From: JAIQFF01 sp963725615
Lineage (GTDB): Bacteria; Acidobacteriota; Terriglobia; Terriglobales; Acidobacteriaceae
Direction: 5' to 3'
DNA length: 64,000 bases
Assembly: GCA_963725615.1 (NCBI GenBank)
Contig: CAVRZO010000002.1
Location: 62,001 to 126,000, forward strand
The notes under the pieces: generated by a model
Database searches by the model: none
Seen by the model: the letters and a program-made list of their open reading frames with translations, nothing else
What the model was told of the DNA's origin: nothing
Translations under genes and position numbers: made by a program
Shown: in pieces, positions 36,379 through 44,412 of the stretch
Layout of the letters: each line of letters opens with the position of its first letter
Position numbering within the stretch: position 1 is the first letter of the stretch

Positions 36379-37689
36379 TTACGCTGTCTCTACAGAGAGC
36401 CCCGCCTTGGCCCCGGCAAACCCGTAGACCGCGATAAAGATGTAAGCCACCAGGGGAACCAGGTACGCCGAAGCGATGCCGTGGCTTTCTGCGATGAGAC
36501 CCATGATCGGCGTGAGTACGGCTCCGCCGACGATGGCCATCACCAGCAAAGAGCCACCGATTTTTGTATTCGGCCCGAGTTTCTTCAACCCCAGAGCAAA
36601 GATAGTGGGAAACATCAGTGACATGAAGAAGCTGGTGAGGAAAACCGCCCACAATCCGACCCAGCCGGGACGCATTACGGCGACACTTACCAGCGCCACG
36701 TTGAACAACGCGTACACCCCCAGTAATTTGCTGGGAGAGACGTATCGCATCAGGTAGGCGGAGATAAAGCGTCCTACTCCAAACGCTCCCAGGGTTCCGG
36801 TGAGAAAATATCCGGCGACTTTCTCGGGCCGGTGAGTGTAGTCCTGGACATACTGAATGAAATAACTCCAGGTCCCGACCTGGGCGCCCACGTAAAGGAA
36901 CTGGGCCATAACGGCCAGCAGGAAGTGGGGATACTTGAACAACTCCCGGAAGTGGCCGTGGTCGCCGCCACTGGCTTCATGTTCGCTTTGAATGCTGGGG
37001 AACTTCGTGCGCAAAATCAGCAGCGCCCAGAAGATCGCGAACACGCCCAGCGCGAGATAGGGCTTGACCACGCGCAACGTTTCCGTCCGCAGGTACGCGT
37101 CGTAGAGATGCTGGGATTTCAGGGAATCCACTTGTTGGGAGCTCAATTCCACGCCGGAGAAGATGAACGTGGTGCCGATCAGGACGCCCGTAATCGAGCC
37201 CAAAGGATTGAAGGCCTGGGAGAAGTTGAGCCGTCTTTCCGAGCTCTCCGGATCACCCAGTTGCGCGATGAATGGGTTCGATGCGGTTTCCAAAAATGAC
37301 AATCCACTGGCGATGACGAAAAGGGCGAGCAGGAAAAAAGCATAGCGCCCCGCGATGGCGGCCGGCCAGAACAGGAACGTGCCCAGGCCGAAGAGGAACA
37401 GTCCGATGACAAATCCGGCCTGGTACCCGAGCTTGCGCATGATCAGCGCCGCCGGCGTGGCCAGAACGAAATAGCCCATATAAAAGGCCGATTGCACCAG
37501 TCCGGCCTGAAACCGGGTGATGGCAAACGATTTCATGAACTGCCGGATCAGGACATCGTTCAAGTTGTTCGGGATGCCCCACAAGAAGAAAAGCGCCGTA
37601 ACCAGGAAGAAGGGTAAGAGGTGTCCGGCGGGGAAGAGCGGTCGACGCTCAGTCGTGATCGGCCTGACAACTGCGTTCGATACTTGCAT
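36379..37689 (-). CDS. fucP: L-fucose:H+ symporter
   Basis: 436 residues, major facilitator superfamily with about twelve helices. FucP signatures: ALFFLWGIPNNLNDVLIRQF at the first helix, FYMGYFVLATPAALIMRKLGY, and SGLSFLETASNPFIAQLGDP. Imports L-fucose with protons. Its N-terminus begins VSNAVVRPITTERRPLFPAG, and GAAGAGG lies ahead of the ATG. The 198 bases upstream separate it from the GH1 gene and could hold an internal promoter. Confidence 0.95.
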   Translation of the reverse strand: MQVSNAVVRPITTERRPLFPAGHLLPFFLVTALFFLWGIPNNLNDVLIRQFMKSFAITRFQAGLVQSAFYMGYFVLATPAALIMRKLGYQAGFVIGLFLFGLGTFLFWPAAIAGRYAFFLLALFVIASGLSFLETASNPFIAQLGDPESSERRLNFSQAFNPLGSITGVLIGTTFIFSGVELSSQQVDSLKSQHLYDAYLRTETLRVVKPYLALGVFAIFWALLILRTKFPSIQSEHEASGGDHGHFRELFKYPHFLLAVMAQFLYVGAQVGTWSYFIQYVQDYTHRPEKVAGYFLTGTLGAFGVGRFISAYLMRYVSPSKLLGVYALFNVALVSVAVMRPGWVGLWAVFLTSFFMSLMFPTIFALGLKKLGPNTKIGGSLLVMAIVGGAVLTPIMGLIAESHGIASAYLVPLVAYIFIAVYGFAGAKAGLSVETA

Positions 37690-37887
37690 AGCGAGACCTC
37701 TTCAGTTCCGGAACTGTTTTCCGCCGCCGCTTCGGGCGGTGGTCCTGCCCTGCAAGTAATAAAGACAGCATTACAGTAAGGGATAAAGTAAATGAAAGGC
37801 AAACACTCCTCTCAACCGCTCCGGCTGCCAGTGCCTCGCGATCGAGCCGGGCGAAAGATGGAGAAAGTCGCCTGGGCGGGACGGAAA

Positions 37888-39292
37888 CTACAGCGAATTT
37901 GTCCGCGCGATGTTGCCCAGAATAGCCGCACTCGGTTTGATGGTTCTGCGTTGCGTGGCCCGATCCACGGCGACGATCCCGAACTTGGGCTCGAAGCCGG
38001 ACATCCACTCAAAGTTATCGAGCAGAGACCACAGAACATATCCGCGCACATCGACACCATCGTCAATGGCGCGTTTCAAGCCGGCCAGAGCACGCTGGAT
38101 GTATTCCACGCGGCGGCTGTCGTCGGGGGTGGCAATTCCGTTTTCCGTGACCAGGATGGGCACACCGGTTGCCTTGCTGGCGTAGCGCACCACGTGTTCA
38201 ACGCATTCCGGATAGAACTCCCAGCCCACCTGGGTCGTCTCGGCGCCTTGCGGGACGGGCAAGTCCTTATCCTTCCCCACCAAGGAACGCGAATAAATCT
38301 GCACGCCCAGGTAGTCGTTTTGTTTCGCAACCTCCAGCCATGGTCCGTAAACATCGGCGCGCTTTTCGGCCAGATGATTGTCCCCTGGCCCGGCTTGATC
38401 GTCGGACATGGCCAGGTTAAAGCCGACTGGCATGTCACTTCTCACCGATTTCATCGCGGCCTTGCCCTTCTGGTGCGACGAAAGCAACCCATCGCGGATC
38501 CTCTTTCCATCTCCGACAAAGAAGGAAGCGAATTCCGGAGCATTCACCTGCTGGCGAACCCTGGCCAGACTGTCACGGAGCGAATCCGCCAGACCCGACA
38601 TTCCGGGCACGTTAATCCAGTTCAGCAGTTGGGGAACGTCAGGTTCATTGAAGGTCGAGGCGTATCCCACGAGATCGCTCAGAGTGCCGGGTCGCTTTTT
38701 CGCAAAAGCGTGCGTAAAGATCGGGGGCGCCGGGATTTTGCCATCCCCCTTTGTAGGCGAACCAGCGCGGCATGCTGAAATGAGAGTAGGTGAGCAGCGT
38801 AGTCAGGTGATGTTCCCGGCAAGTGGCCAGCATGCGCCGGTAGTGTTCCAGTTCGGCGTTTGAGAAGAAGCCTTCTTCAGGTTCAATACGCGCCCATTCC
38901 AGCGAGAAGCGATAGGTATTGAACCCCAGATCGGCCAGCATGCTTATATCCTGGGGATAGAGGTGGTAGTGATCGCAGGCGTCGCCCGAGGGTTCTTTGA
39001 AGATGCTTCCCGGGAGGTGTTCGATCAGCCAAAGGTCGCTGCTGGTATTGTTGCCCTCCACCTGATGCCCCGCGGTGGCGCAGCCCCAGAGGAATTTATC
39101 CGGGAAAGCTTTCTTCTTGTCCGCCGGGCTGGAAGCAGGCGCCGCGGCCGGTTTGTCGCTGTTGCCCGTCCGTGCGAGGGCTTTGCTTCCGACCATGCCC
39201 ACGACGGTGGCTGCAGAGACGCCTTGCAAAAGGTTTCGCCGGGTGATGGGTTTGAATGTCGATTCAGCCACAGGCACTTTCTCGTCTTTCAT
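37888..39292 (-). pseudogene. GH1 family beta-glycosidase with Tat signal, frameshifted
   Basis: Exported GH1 enzyme: RRNLLQGVSAATVVGMVG is a twin-arginine-type signal, then DKFLWGCATAGHQVEG, NTYRFSLEWARIEP, the acid/base Glu in STFNEPDVP and the nucleophile in ILVTENGIATPDD. The N-terminal part (to about 38686) and the rest are in different frames; the first ends in a short spurious tail ...IRLDLQ. Deleting one base in CACTCTGAG (38680-38686) joins them as KATRHLSDLVGYASTFNEP, giving about 467 residues. Substrate probably beta-glycosides or a beta-fucoside in this operon. Third gene of the transcript. Confidence 0.88.
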
Positions 39293-39335
39293 GTATCCCC
39301 CCGCCGCTCAGAATTTTCGACTACCTTGATGGGCC

Positions 39336-40118
39336 CTAAACCCAACCGCCGTCGATCACGTAACTTTGACTGGTGATTGCAGCGCTGTCATCGGCAGCCA
39401 GGAAAAGCACGAGGCGAGCCACTTCTTCGGGCCCAATCATACGCTTGAGAGCCTGGCCCCTGAGAATCTCTGCTTTATAGGCGTCGGTGAACCACAATTG
39501 CTTTTGACGCGAGGTGAGAATTGCTCCGGGGAGAACGCAGTTGACGCGAATATTGTCCACCCCGAGTTCATGGGCCAGGGTGCGTGTGAGTCCTACGATT
39601 GCGGCCTTTGCGGTGATATAGACGGGCATCCCAACGCCCGGAATCATCCAGCTGATCGAGCTCATGTTGATGATCGACCCTCGGCCCGCCGTTTTCATGA
39701 CCGGGATCACCGCCTGCGTTGTGAAGAACTGGTGCTTCAGATTTACCGCGATCGACTGATCCCAATATTCCGGGGTCACGGCCGCCACGGCGTGGCGAGC
39801 ATCGTGACCTGCGTTATTGACCAGCACATCCACCGTCTTAAGTTCCGTGACGATCCTCTGCAAGCAGCCTCGCAGGGCGTCAATATCGGTGAGATCGCAC
39901 GGCAGAAAGTGAGGTTCCGTACTCCCGTTCGAGGTAATCTTCTTTACCAGCTCGGTTCCGGCTTCTTTCTGGATGTCCAGAAAAGCAACCTTTGCGCCTT
40001 GTTGGGCGAACTGCTCAACGATTTTTTCGCCAATGCCAGTGGCGCCGCCGGTAACAACCACTATCCGATCACGCAGACTTGGGTAAGATCCGTATTCCAT
40101 TTGCCGGTCTTCAGTCAT
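39336..40118 (-). CDS. SDR dehydrogenase, D-xylose/L-fucose 1-dehydrogenase-like
   Basis: 260 residues. Rossmann VVVTGGATGIGE, NNAG at the fourth strand, catalytic Ser (SSISW) and YxxxK (YITAKAA), ending in VIDGGWV. It resembles Caulobacter xylose dehydrogenase in details beyond the general fold: YPSLRDRIVVVTGG at the N-terminus, NNAGHDARHAVAAVTPEYWD, and CVLPGAILTSRQKQLWFT. That family oxidises aldoses at C1 to lactones; in this operon L-fucose is the likely substrate. Coupled 18 bases after the other SDR gene. Confidence 0.85.
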   Translation of the reverse strand: MTEDRQMEYGSYPSLRDRIVVVTGGATGIGEKIVEQFAQQGAKVAFLDIQKEAGTELVKKITSNGSTEPHFLPCDLTDIDALRGCLQRIVTELKTVDVLVNNAGHDARHAVAAVTPEYWDQSIAVNLKHQFFTTQAVIPVMKTAGRGSIINMSSISWMIPGVGMPVYITAKAAIVGLTRTLAHELGVDNIRVNCVLPGAILTSRQKQLWFTDAYKAEILRGQALKRMIGPEEVARLVLFLAADDSAAITSQSYVIDGGWV

Positions 40119-40136
40119 CCGGGATTTCGTCTCACA

Positions 40137-40889
40137 CTAGTAGGTTGCGCGTCCCCCGCTCAGGTCAAACACGGCTCCGGTGGTAAAAGAATTTTCTTCA
40201 GATACCAGCCATGCCACCATGGCTGCGATCTCATCGAGCTCGAGAAAACGTCCCCGCGGAATCTTGGACAGCATGTAGTCGAGATGTTCCTGCGACATCT
40301 GCTCGAAGATTCGCGTGCGCGCCGCCGCCGGAGTAATGCAGTTCACTGCGATGTTGCGATCCGCCAGCTCTTTTCCCAACGACTTGGTCAGGGCGATCAC
40401 ACCCGCTTTTGCGGCGCTGTAAGCGGAGGCGTTTGGATTTCCTTCCTTGCCTGCGATAGATGAGACGTTGACGATGCGGCCATACTTCTGCTGCAGCATG
40501 AAGGGTATGACGGCACGGCAGCATAAAAACACTCCGGTCAAATCCACGTCGATAATCTGCTTCCAGGTCTCCACGGGATATTCCCAGGCCTTCAGGTTAG
40601 GGCCGGAAATTCCTGCGTTGGCTACCAGGATGTCGATCTTCCCGAACTTTTCCACCGTCGAGGCGGCTGCTCTGGCAAGCATTTGCACATCGGTAACGTC
40701 TGCGGTCACGGCATCAACCTTACCTCGGCCATCAAGTTCTTTCACGGTGGCCGCGAGGAGTTCCCGGTCGCGGTCCCAGAGTGTAACTGAGGCGCCCGAC
40801 GCGAGGAACCGCTGGGCCATGGACAAGCCGATTCCCTGAGCCCCGCCGGTTACGATTGCGTGACGGTTAGTCAGATCTATCTGGTTCAT
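40137..40889 (-). CDS. SDR dehydrogenase, possibly 2-keto-3-deoxy-L-fuconate dehydrogenase
   Basis: 250 residues, classical short-chain dehydrogenase: HAIVTGGAQGIGLSMAQRFL, NAGISGPNLKAWEYPVE, VSSIAGKEGNP, YSAAKAG, and the closing VFDLSGGRATY. It resembles the 4-dehydrogenase of 2-keto-3-deoxy-L-rhamnonate/fuconate pathways, but SDR substrates cannot be set by eye; 3-oxoacyl or other sugar acid reductases are alternatives. First gene of the leftward fucoside operon. The ATG at 40889 is used because the N-terminal extension to 41030 is not SDR-like. Confidence 0.75.
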   Translation of the reverse strand: MNQIDLTNRHAIVTGGAQGIGLSMAQRFLASGASVTLWDRDRELLAATVKELDGRGKVDAVTADVTDVQMLARAAASTVEKFGKIDILVANAGISGPNLKAWEYPVETWKQIIDVDLTGVFLCCRAVIPFMLQQKYGRIVNVSSIAGKEGNPNASAYSAAKAGVIALTKSLGKELADRNIAVNCITPAAARTRIFEQMSQEHLDYMLSKIPRGRFLELDEIAAMVAWLVSEENSFTTGAVFDLSGGRATY

Positions 40890-41315
40890 GTGGCGCCGCC
40901 GAGGCGCGTCCTGGAATGTACTGCGGCAAGGTTCAACGAGAGAGGGTACACGTCCGCGGCCGCCCGCGCCAGCTTGCCAGTGACAGGTAGCGGTGCAGAT
41001 TGCGCCCCCCAATTTCTTAGGGATTTTCAAATTACACCACTACGAAATGCCCGCCAAATACAAAACGTCCCATGACCTGGTTCAGTCATGGGACGTCTGT
41101 CGAACAGCCCTCCCCCGAAGTCTGCTCCATTTCAAGATAAGGGATGGGAGAGGGCATGTGAATGGCCCATTCGGGCTACTGTGGAAATCTCGGCTGAGAT
41201 GCGAAAAGAGCCGGCGTTGACGGTCTGGATCAGAAGCGAGATACACTGCTCACGAGGTGGAACTCGTGCGGTGACCGGGCGGGAAACAGCCCCGCCAGGC
41301 TGGCGCCGTCTGCGT
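40890..41315. other. Divergent intergenic region between fucoside operon and two-component genes
   Basis: 426 bases with no gene. It is the likely shared control region of the leftward sugar operon and the rightward histidine kinase gene. It contains a perfect 12-bp palindrome at 41065-41096. No clear -35/-10 pair seen. Confidence 0.5.
41065..41096. repeat. Perfect 12-bp inverted repeat in a divergent promoter region
   Basis: ACGTCCCATGAC (41065-41076), loop CTGGTTCA, GTCATGGGACGT (41085-41096). It lies roughly midway between two divergent start codons. Could be an operator for a dimeric regulator, a bidirectional hairpin, or a member of a dispersed repeat family. No T run follows. Confidence 0.6.
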
Positions 41316-42593
41316 ATGAACGAAGAAAAACAGGGTGCTATCAGGTGGATGGACCTGCTCTGGCTGGTGTTCCTGCTGGGTCTGGCGGTGCTGCCGCCGG
41401 TGCAGGAACGCCACAAGCAACTGGCGCTGCTGGCCATTGGGATCGTGCAGCTGGCCGAGGGCCGGATCATCGCGAAATGGCCCCAGTCCGGGCCATCCGC
41501 CGTGGTTCTGGTCAAGATTGTGCTGGCGACGCTGCTGATTAACCACACTGGCGAACTGGGGATCAACAGCAGCTACTATCCGATTTATTACGTCCCTATC
41601 GTGACGGCGGCGATCCACTTCGGGTCCTGGGGCACCTTGCTCTGGACCGGGCTGGCCTCTGCGGCCTACTGCGCATATCTCTATCCCGCGCTGCAGGAAT
41701 ACACGCTTACTCCCACGGGAGCGGCCGAGCTCGCCATCCGGATCATGTTCTTCTTTATGGCGGCCATCGTGGTGAACCGATTCACCATCGAGAACCGCCG
41801 CAAGACCCTGCAATACCAGCAAGTGGCGGAGGAGTTGACGGCTGCCAATCTTCAGCTCGAACGGGCCCAGGCGGAGGCCAGGCGTTCCGAGCGGCTGGCG
41901 GCCCTGGGGCAGCTTTCGGCGGGGCTGGCGCATGAGATTCGCAATCCGCTGGGCGTGATCAAGGGATCGGCGGAAACCCTCAACCGAAAGCTGGAGAACT
42001 CGAATCCCCTGGCCAGCGAGCTGGCGGGATTCATATCGAGCGAAGTGAATCGGGCGAGCGCGCTGGTTACACGCTTTCTCGATTTTGCCCGGCCGCTGCG
42101 CACCGAAACCCGACCGCTGCAAGTGACGGAATTAATCGATCAGGCCCTGAAGTCCGTGGCGGCACAGTGGAAAGGCAAACCGGTCGTCGTGGAGCGGGCG
42201 TATCAGAAAGATTTACCGCCGGTGCCGCTCGACCAGAATCTTTGTGAGCAGGTATTTTTGAATCTGGTTCAGAATGCGTACGAGGCCATGGACAGTGACG
42301 GTGGAACCTTCCGAGTCGAGGTTTCGGAGACGCGCTCGAACGGACGCAAGGGAGTTCAGGTGCGGCTGAGCGATACTGGACCCGGTGTTCCGCTGGAAAT
42401 GCGCGAACAGATTTTCAATCCTTTTGTGACCACCAAGAAGACTGGCGTCGGGCTGGGGCTTTCGATTGTTTCAAAGATCGTGGATGAGCATCACGGCACC
42501 ATCCGGCTGGAGAATACCGGCGCAAGTGGAGCCAGTTTCGTGATCTTCTTTCCGGCAGAGGAAAAGGCCCGCCAGAGAGCTGGAAGCGCATGA
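41316..42593 (+). CDS. Sensor histidine kinase, NtrB-like
   Basis: 425 residues. Four or five membrane helices in residues 10-155 with no large periplasmic sensor domain, then a coiled coil, HisKA with the phosphoacceptor His206 in LAHEIRNPLGVI, and HATPase_c with N-box NLVQNAYEAM, G1 DTGPGVPLEMREQIFNPF and G2 GVGLGLSIV. The ATG at 41316 is chosen because helix 1 begins shortly after; the long frame upstream to 41088 is not membrane-like. Overlaps the regulator gene by four bases (ATGA), forming a two-component pair. Likely senses a membrane or envelope signal. Confidence 0.93.
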   Translation: MNEEKQGAIRWMDLLWLVFLLGLAVLPPVQERHKQLALLAIGIVQLAEGRIIAKWPQSGPSAVVLVKIVLATLLINHTGELGINSSYYPIYYVPIVTAAIHFGSWGTLLWTGLASAAYCAYLYPALQEYTLTPTGAAELAIRIMFFFMAAIVVNRFTIENRRKTLQYQQVAEELTAANLQLERAQAEARRSERLAALGQLSAGLAHEIRNPLGVIKGSAETLNRKLENSNPLASELAGFISSEVNRASALVTRFLDFARPLRTETRPLQVTELIDQALKSVAAQWKGKPVVVERAYQKDLPPVPLDQNLCEQVFLNLVQNAYEAMDSDGGTFRVEVSETRSNGRKGVQVRLSDTGPGVPLEMREQIFNPFVTTKKTGVGLGLSIVSKIVDEHHGTIRLENTGASGASFVIFFPAEEKARQRAGSA

Positions 42594-43978
42594 TGACATC
42601 GAAGGCGACCATTCTGATTGTCGAGGATGAAGCAAAAATGCGGCGCCTCCTGGAGCTCGATCTGGGAGACGATGGTTTCCAAACCTTGTCCGCAGAGGAT
42701 GCGGAGAGCGGTTTGAAGTTGCTGCAGACTGGTTCCGTTGACCTGGTGATTACCGATCTCAAGTTGCCGGGCATGAACGGGCTGGACTTTCTGCAAGCGG
42801 TGAAGCGCTTTCAGGCCGCCATGCCCGTGATTGTTATGACCGCGTTCGGCACCGTGGAAACTGCAGTCGAGGCGATGAAAGCTGGCGCCAGCGACTATGT
42901 GCTGAAACCTTTCTCTCTCGACGAAATGCGCATGGTCGTGCACAAGGAGTTGGACGTGCAGCGCCTGCGGGTGGAGAACCGGTCGCTGCGCGAGGCGCTG
43001 CAGCAGCGCTATCAGCATCCCAACCTGGTGGCGCGCAGCGGGAAGATGCAGGAAGTCCTGGCCACGGTGGAGCGAGTGGCGTCGACCAATTCCACGGTGC
43101 TGCTGGGCGGGGAAAGCGGAGTGGGCAAAGACCTGGTGGCACGCGCCATCCATGAGAAGTCGCGGAGGGCGTCCGGGCCGTTCATCAAGATCAACAGCGC
43201 GGCGATCCCGGAGAATCTTCTCGAAAGCGAACTATTTGGATATGAGAAAGGCGCCTTCACCGGCGCGAGCGGCAGCAAGCCGGGCAAGTTCGAACTGGCC
43301 GACAAGGGAACTCTCTTCCTAGATGAAATCGGTGATGTGCCTCCCGCCACGCAGGTGAAGTTGCTGCGGGTTTTGCAGGAGCGCGAGTTCGAACGACTGG
43401 GTGGAACGAAAACCATCAAAGTGGATGTGCGGCTGGTGGCGGCCACCAATCGGGACTTGAGGGCTGCGCTTGAAGACGGCACCTTCCGCGAGGACCTCTA
43501 TTACCGCTTGAACGTTGTGCCCATCGATATTCCTCCGCTGCGCGAGCACAAAGAAGACATTCCCGAACTAGTGAACCTGTTTCTCTCGCGCTTCGCCCAG
43601 GATTCCGGCAAGAAAATTACGGGGGTTTCAGCGGGCGCTTTGAAGACGCTGATGGACTACCACTGGCCGGGGAATGTTCGCGAACTGCAGAACATCATGG
43701 AGCGGGCATCGGCTTTGGCTGCAGGACCCTCGCTGGAAGCCGGCGACATTCATATTGATTCGCGAAGTGATAAGGCTGCGCAGTTTCCGGCCAGTTTTCT
43801 TCCTGAAGGCATGACGCTCGAACAGTGGGAGGACGAGATGATTCGAGAAGCATTGCGCCGTGCTCACGGAAACAAGAGCCAGGCCGCGCGCATACTGGGA
43901 CTCTCGCGCAACGCGTTGCGCTATCGGCTCTCGAAAATCGGTATTGGCGACGATCCGGAAAAAGAGAATGAAGAATAG
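42590..43978 (+). CDS. Sigma-54-dependent response regulator, NtrC family
   Basis: 462 residues: receiver with phosphoacceptor Asp56 in VITDLKLPG and Lys in VLKPFS; AAA+ domain with Walker A GESGVGKD (174-181), the sigma-54 contact GAFTGA (221-226), Walker B LFLDEIGD (242-249) and ATNRDL; a Fis-type HTH at about 418-455 (GNKSQAARILGLSRNALRYRL). All elements needed to activate a sigma-54 promoter are intact. Overlaps the kinase gene. Its own targets are unknown, but a sigma-54 promoter match lies 375 bases past its stop. Confidence 0.96.
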   Translation: MMTSKATILIVEDEAKMRRLLELDLGDDGFQTLSAEDAESGLKLLQTGSVDLVITDLKLPGMNGLDFLQAVKRFQAAMPVIVMTAFGTVETAVEAMKAGASDYVLKPFSLDEMRMVVHKELDVQRLRVENRSLREALQQRYQHPNLVARSGKMQEVLATVERVASTNSTVLLGGESGVGKDLVARAIHEKSRRASGPFIKINSAAIPENLLESELFGYEKGAFTGASGSKPGKFELADKGTLFLDEIGDVPPATQVKLLRVLQEREFERLGGTKTIKVDVRLVAATNRDLRAALEDGTFREDLYYRLNVVPIDIPPLREHKEDIPELVNLFLSRFAQDSGKKITGVSAGALKTLMDYHWPGNVRELQNIMERASALAAGPSLEAGDIHIDSRSDKAAQFPASFLPEGMTLEQWEDEMIREALRRAHGNKSQAARILGLSRNALRYRLSKIGIGDDPEKENEE

Positions 43979-44025
43979 TGCTGATCGCGATGGGCACGTC
44001 CGTCGTATCCAAGACCCAAGTAGTG

Positions 44026-44165
44026 CCGTGGAAGAGCGGCGCTTTCAGCGCCGCGTTGCGTCCGATCTGGGGTGTCGGGGCTTCAGCCCCAGTGGTGCTA
44101 CTGGGCCTGAAGGCCGCTGCGTGGTGAGGTTGAGAACGCGGCCCTCAAGGGCCGCTCTTCCACGG
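44026..44165. repeat. Inverted repeat element with 15-bp arms
   Basis: CCGTGGAAGAGCGGC (44026-44040) and GCCGCTCTTCCACGG (44151-44165), perfect, with about 110 bases between, including short palindromic pieces such as GGCGCTTTCAGCGCC. Resembles dispersed REP-like intergenic elements in this genome. It follows the response regulator stop. Confidence 0.6.
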
Positions 44166-44226
44166 TGCGAGCGGGGTCTCGTGTGGGTCTCCCGGGCTAA
44201 GCTGGAGTGCCAAAAGCTAATGTGTC

Positions 44227-44265
44227 TGGTGGCTGAAAACCACCATTCCTGGTTGACCTCAACCA
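44227..44265 (+). promoter_or_regulatory. Two dyads, candidate enhancer sites for an NtrC-family activator
   Basis: TGGTGG-N7-CCACCA (44227-44245) and TGGTTGA-CC-TCAACCA (44250-44265). Each is perfect; they lie about 90-130 bases upstream of the sigma-54 promoter match, the usual place for upstream activating sequences. Both are built on TGGT/ACCA arms but with different spacing. Binding is inferred, not shown. Confidence 0.4.
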
Positions 44266-44352
44266 TAACCGTTCCCGCACCCCTCGATACCACTTTTTGC
44301 CATTCCCAATCATATTGAAAAGAAAAGACTTTTCCCCGCTCCCAAGCACGGT

Positions 44353-44369
44353 TTGGCATGGTACCTGCA
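44353..44369 (+). promoter_or_regulatory. Sigma-54 (RpoN) promoter match
   Basis: Reads TTGGCATGGTACCTGCA: GG at 44355-44356 and GC at 44367-44368 with exactly ten bases between, and 12 of 14 specified positions of the YTGGCACGRNNNTTGCW consensus agree. Transcription would begin near 44380, about 33 bases before the FecR-protein start; a CGCGAG/CTCGCG hairpin (44383-44400) lies in that leader. The adjacent NtrC-type regulator makes this credible. Confidence 0.7.
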
Positions 44370-44412
44370 TTGGTCTATTGTGCGCGAGTTTTTTCTCGCG
44401 AGAGGTGGGGCC

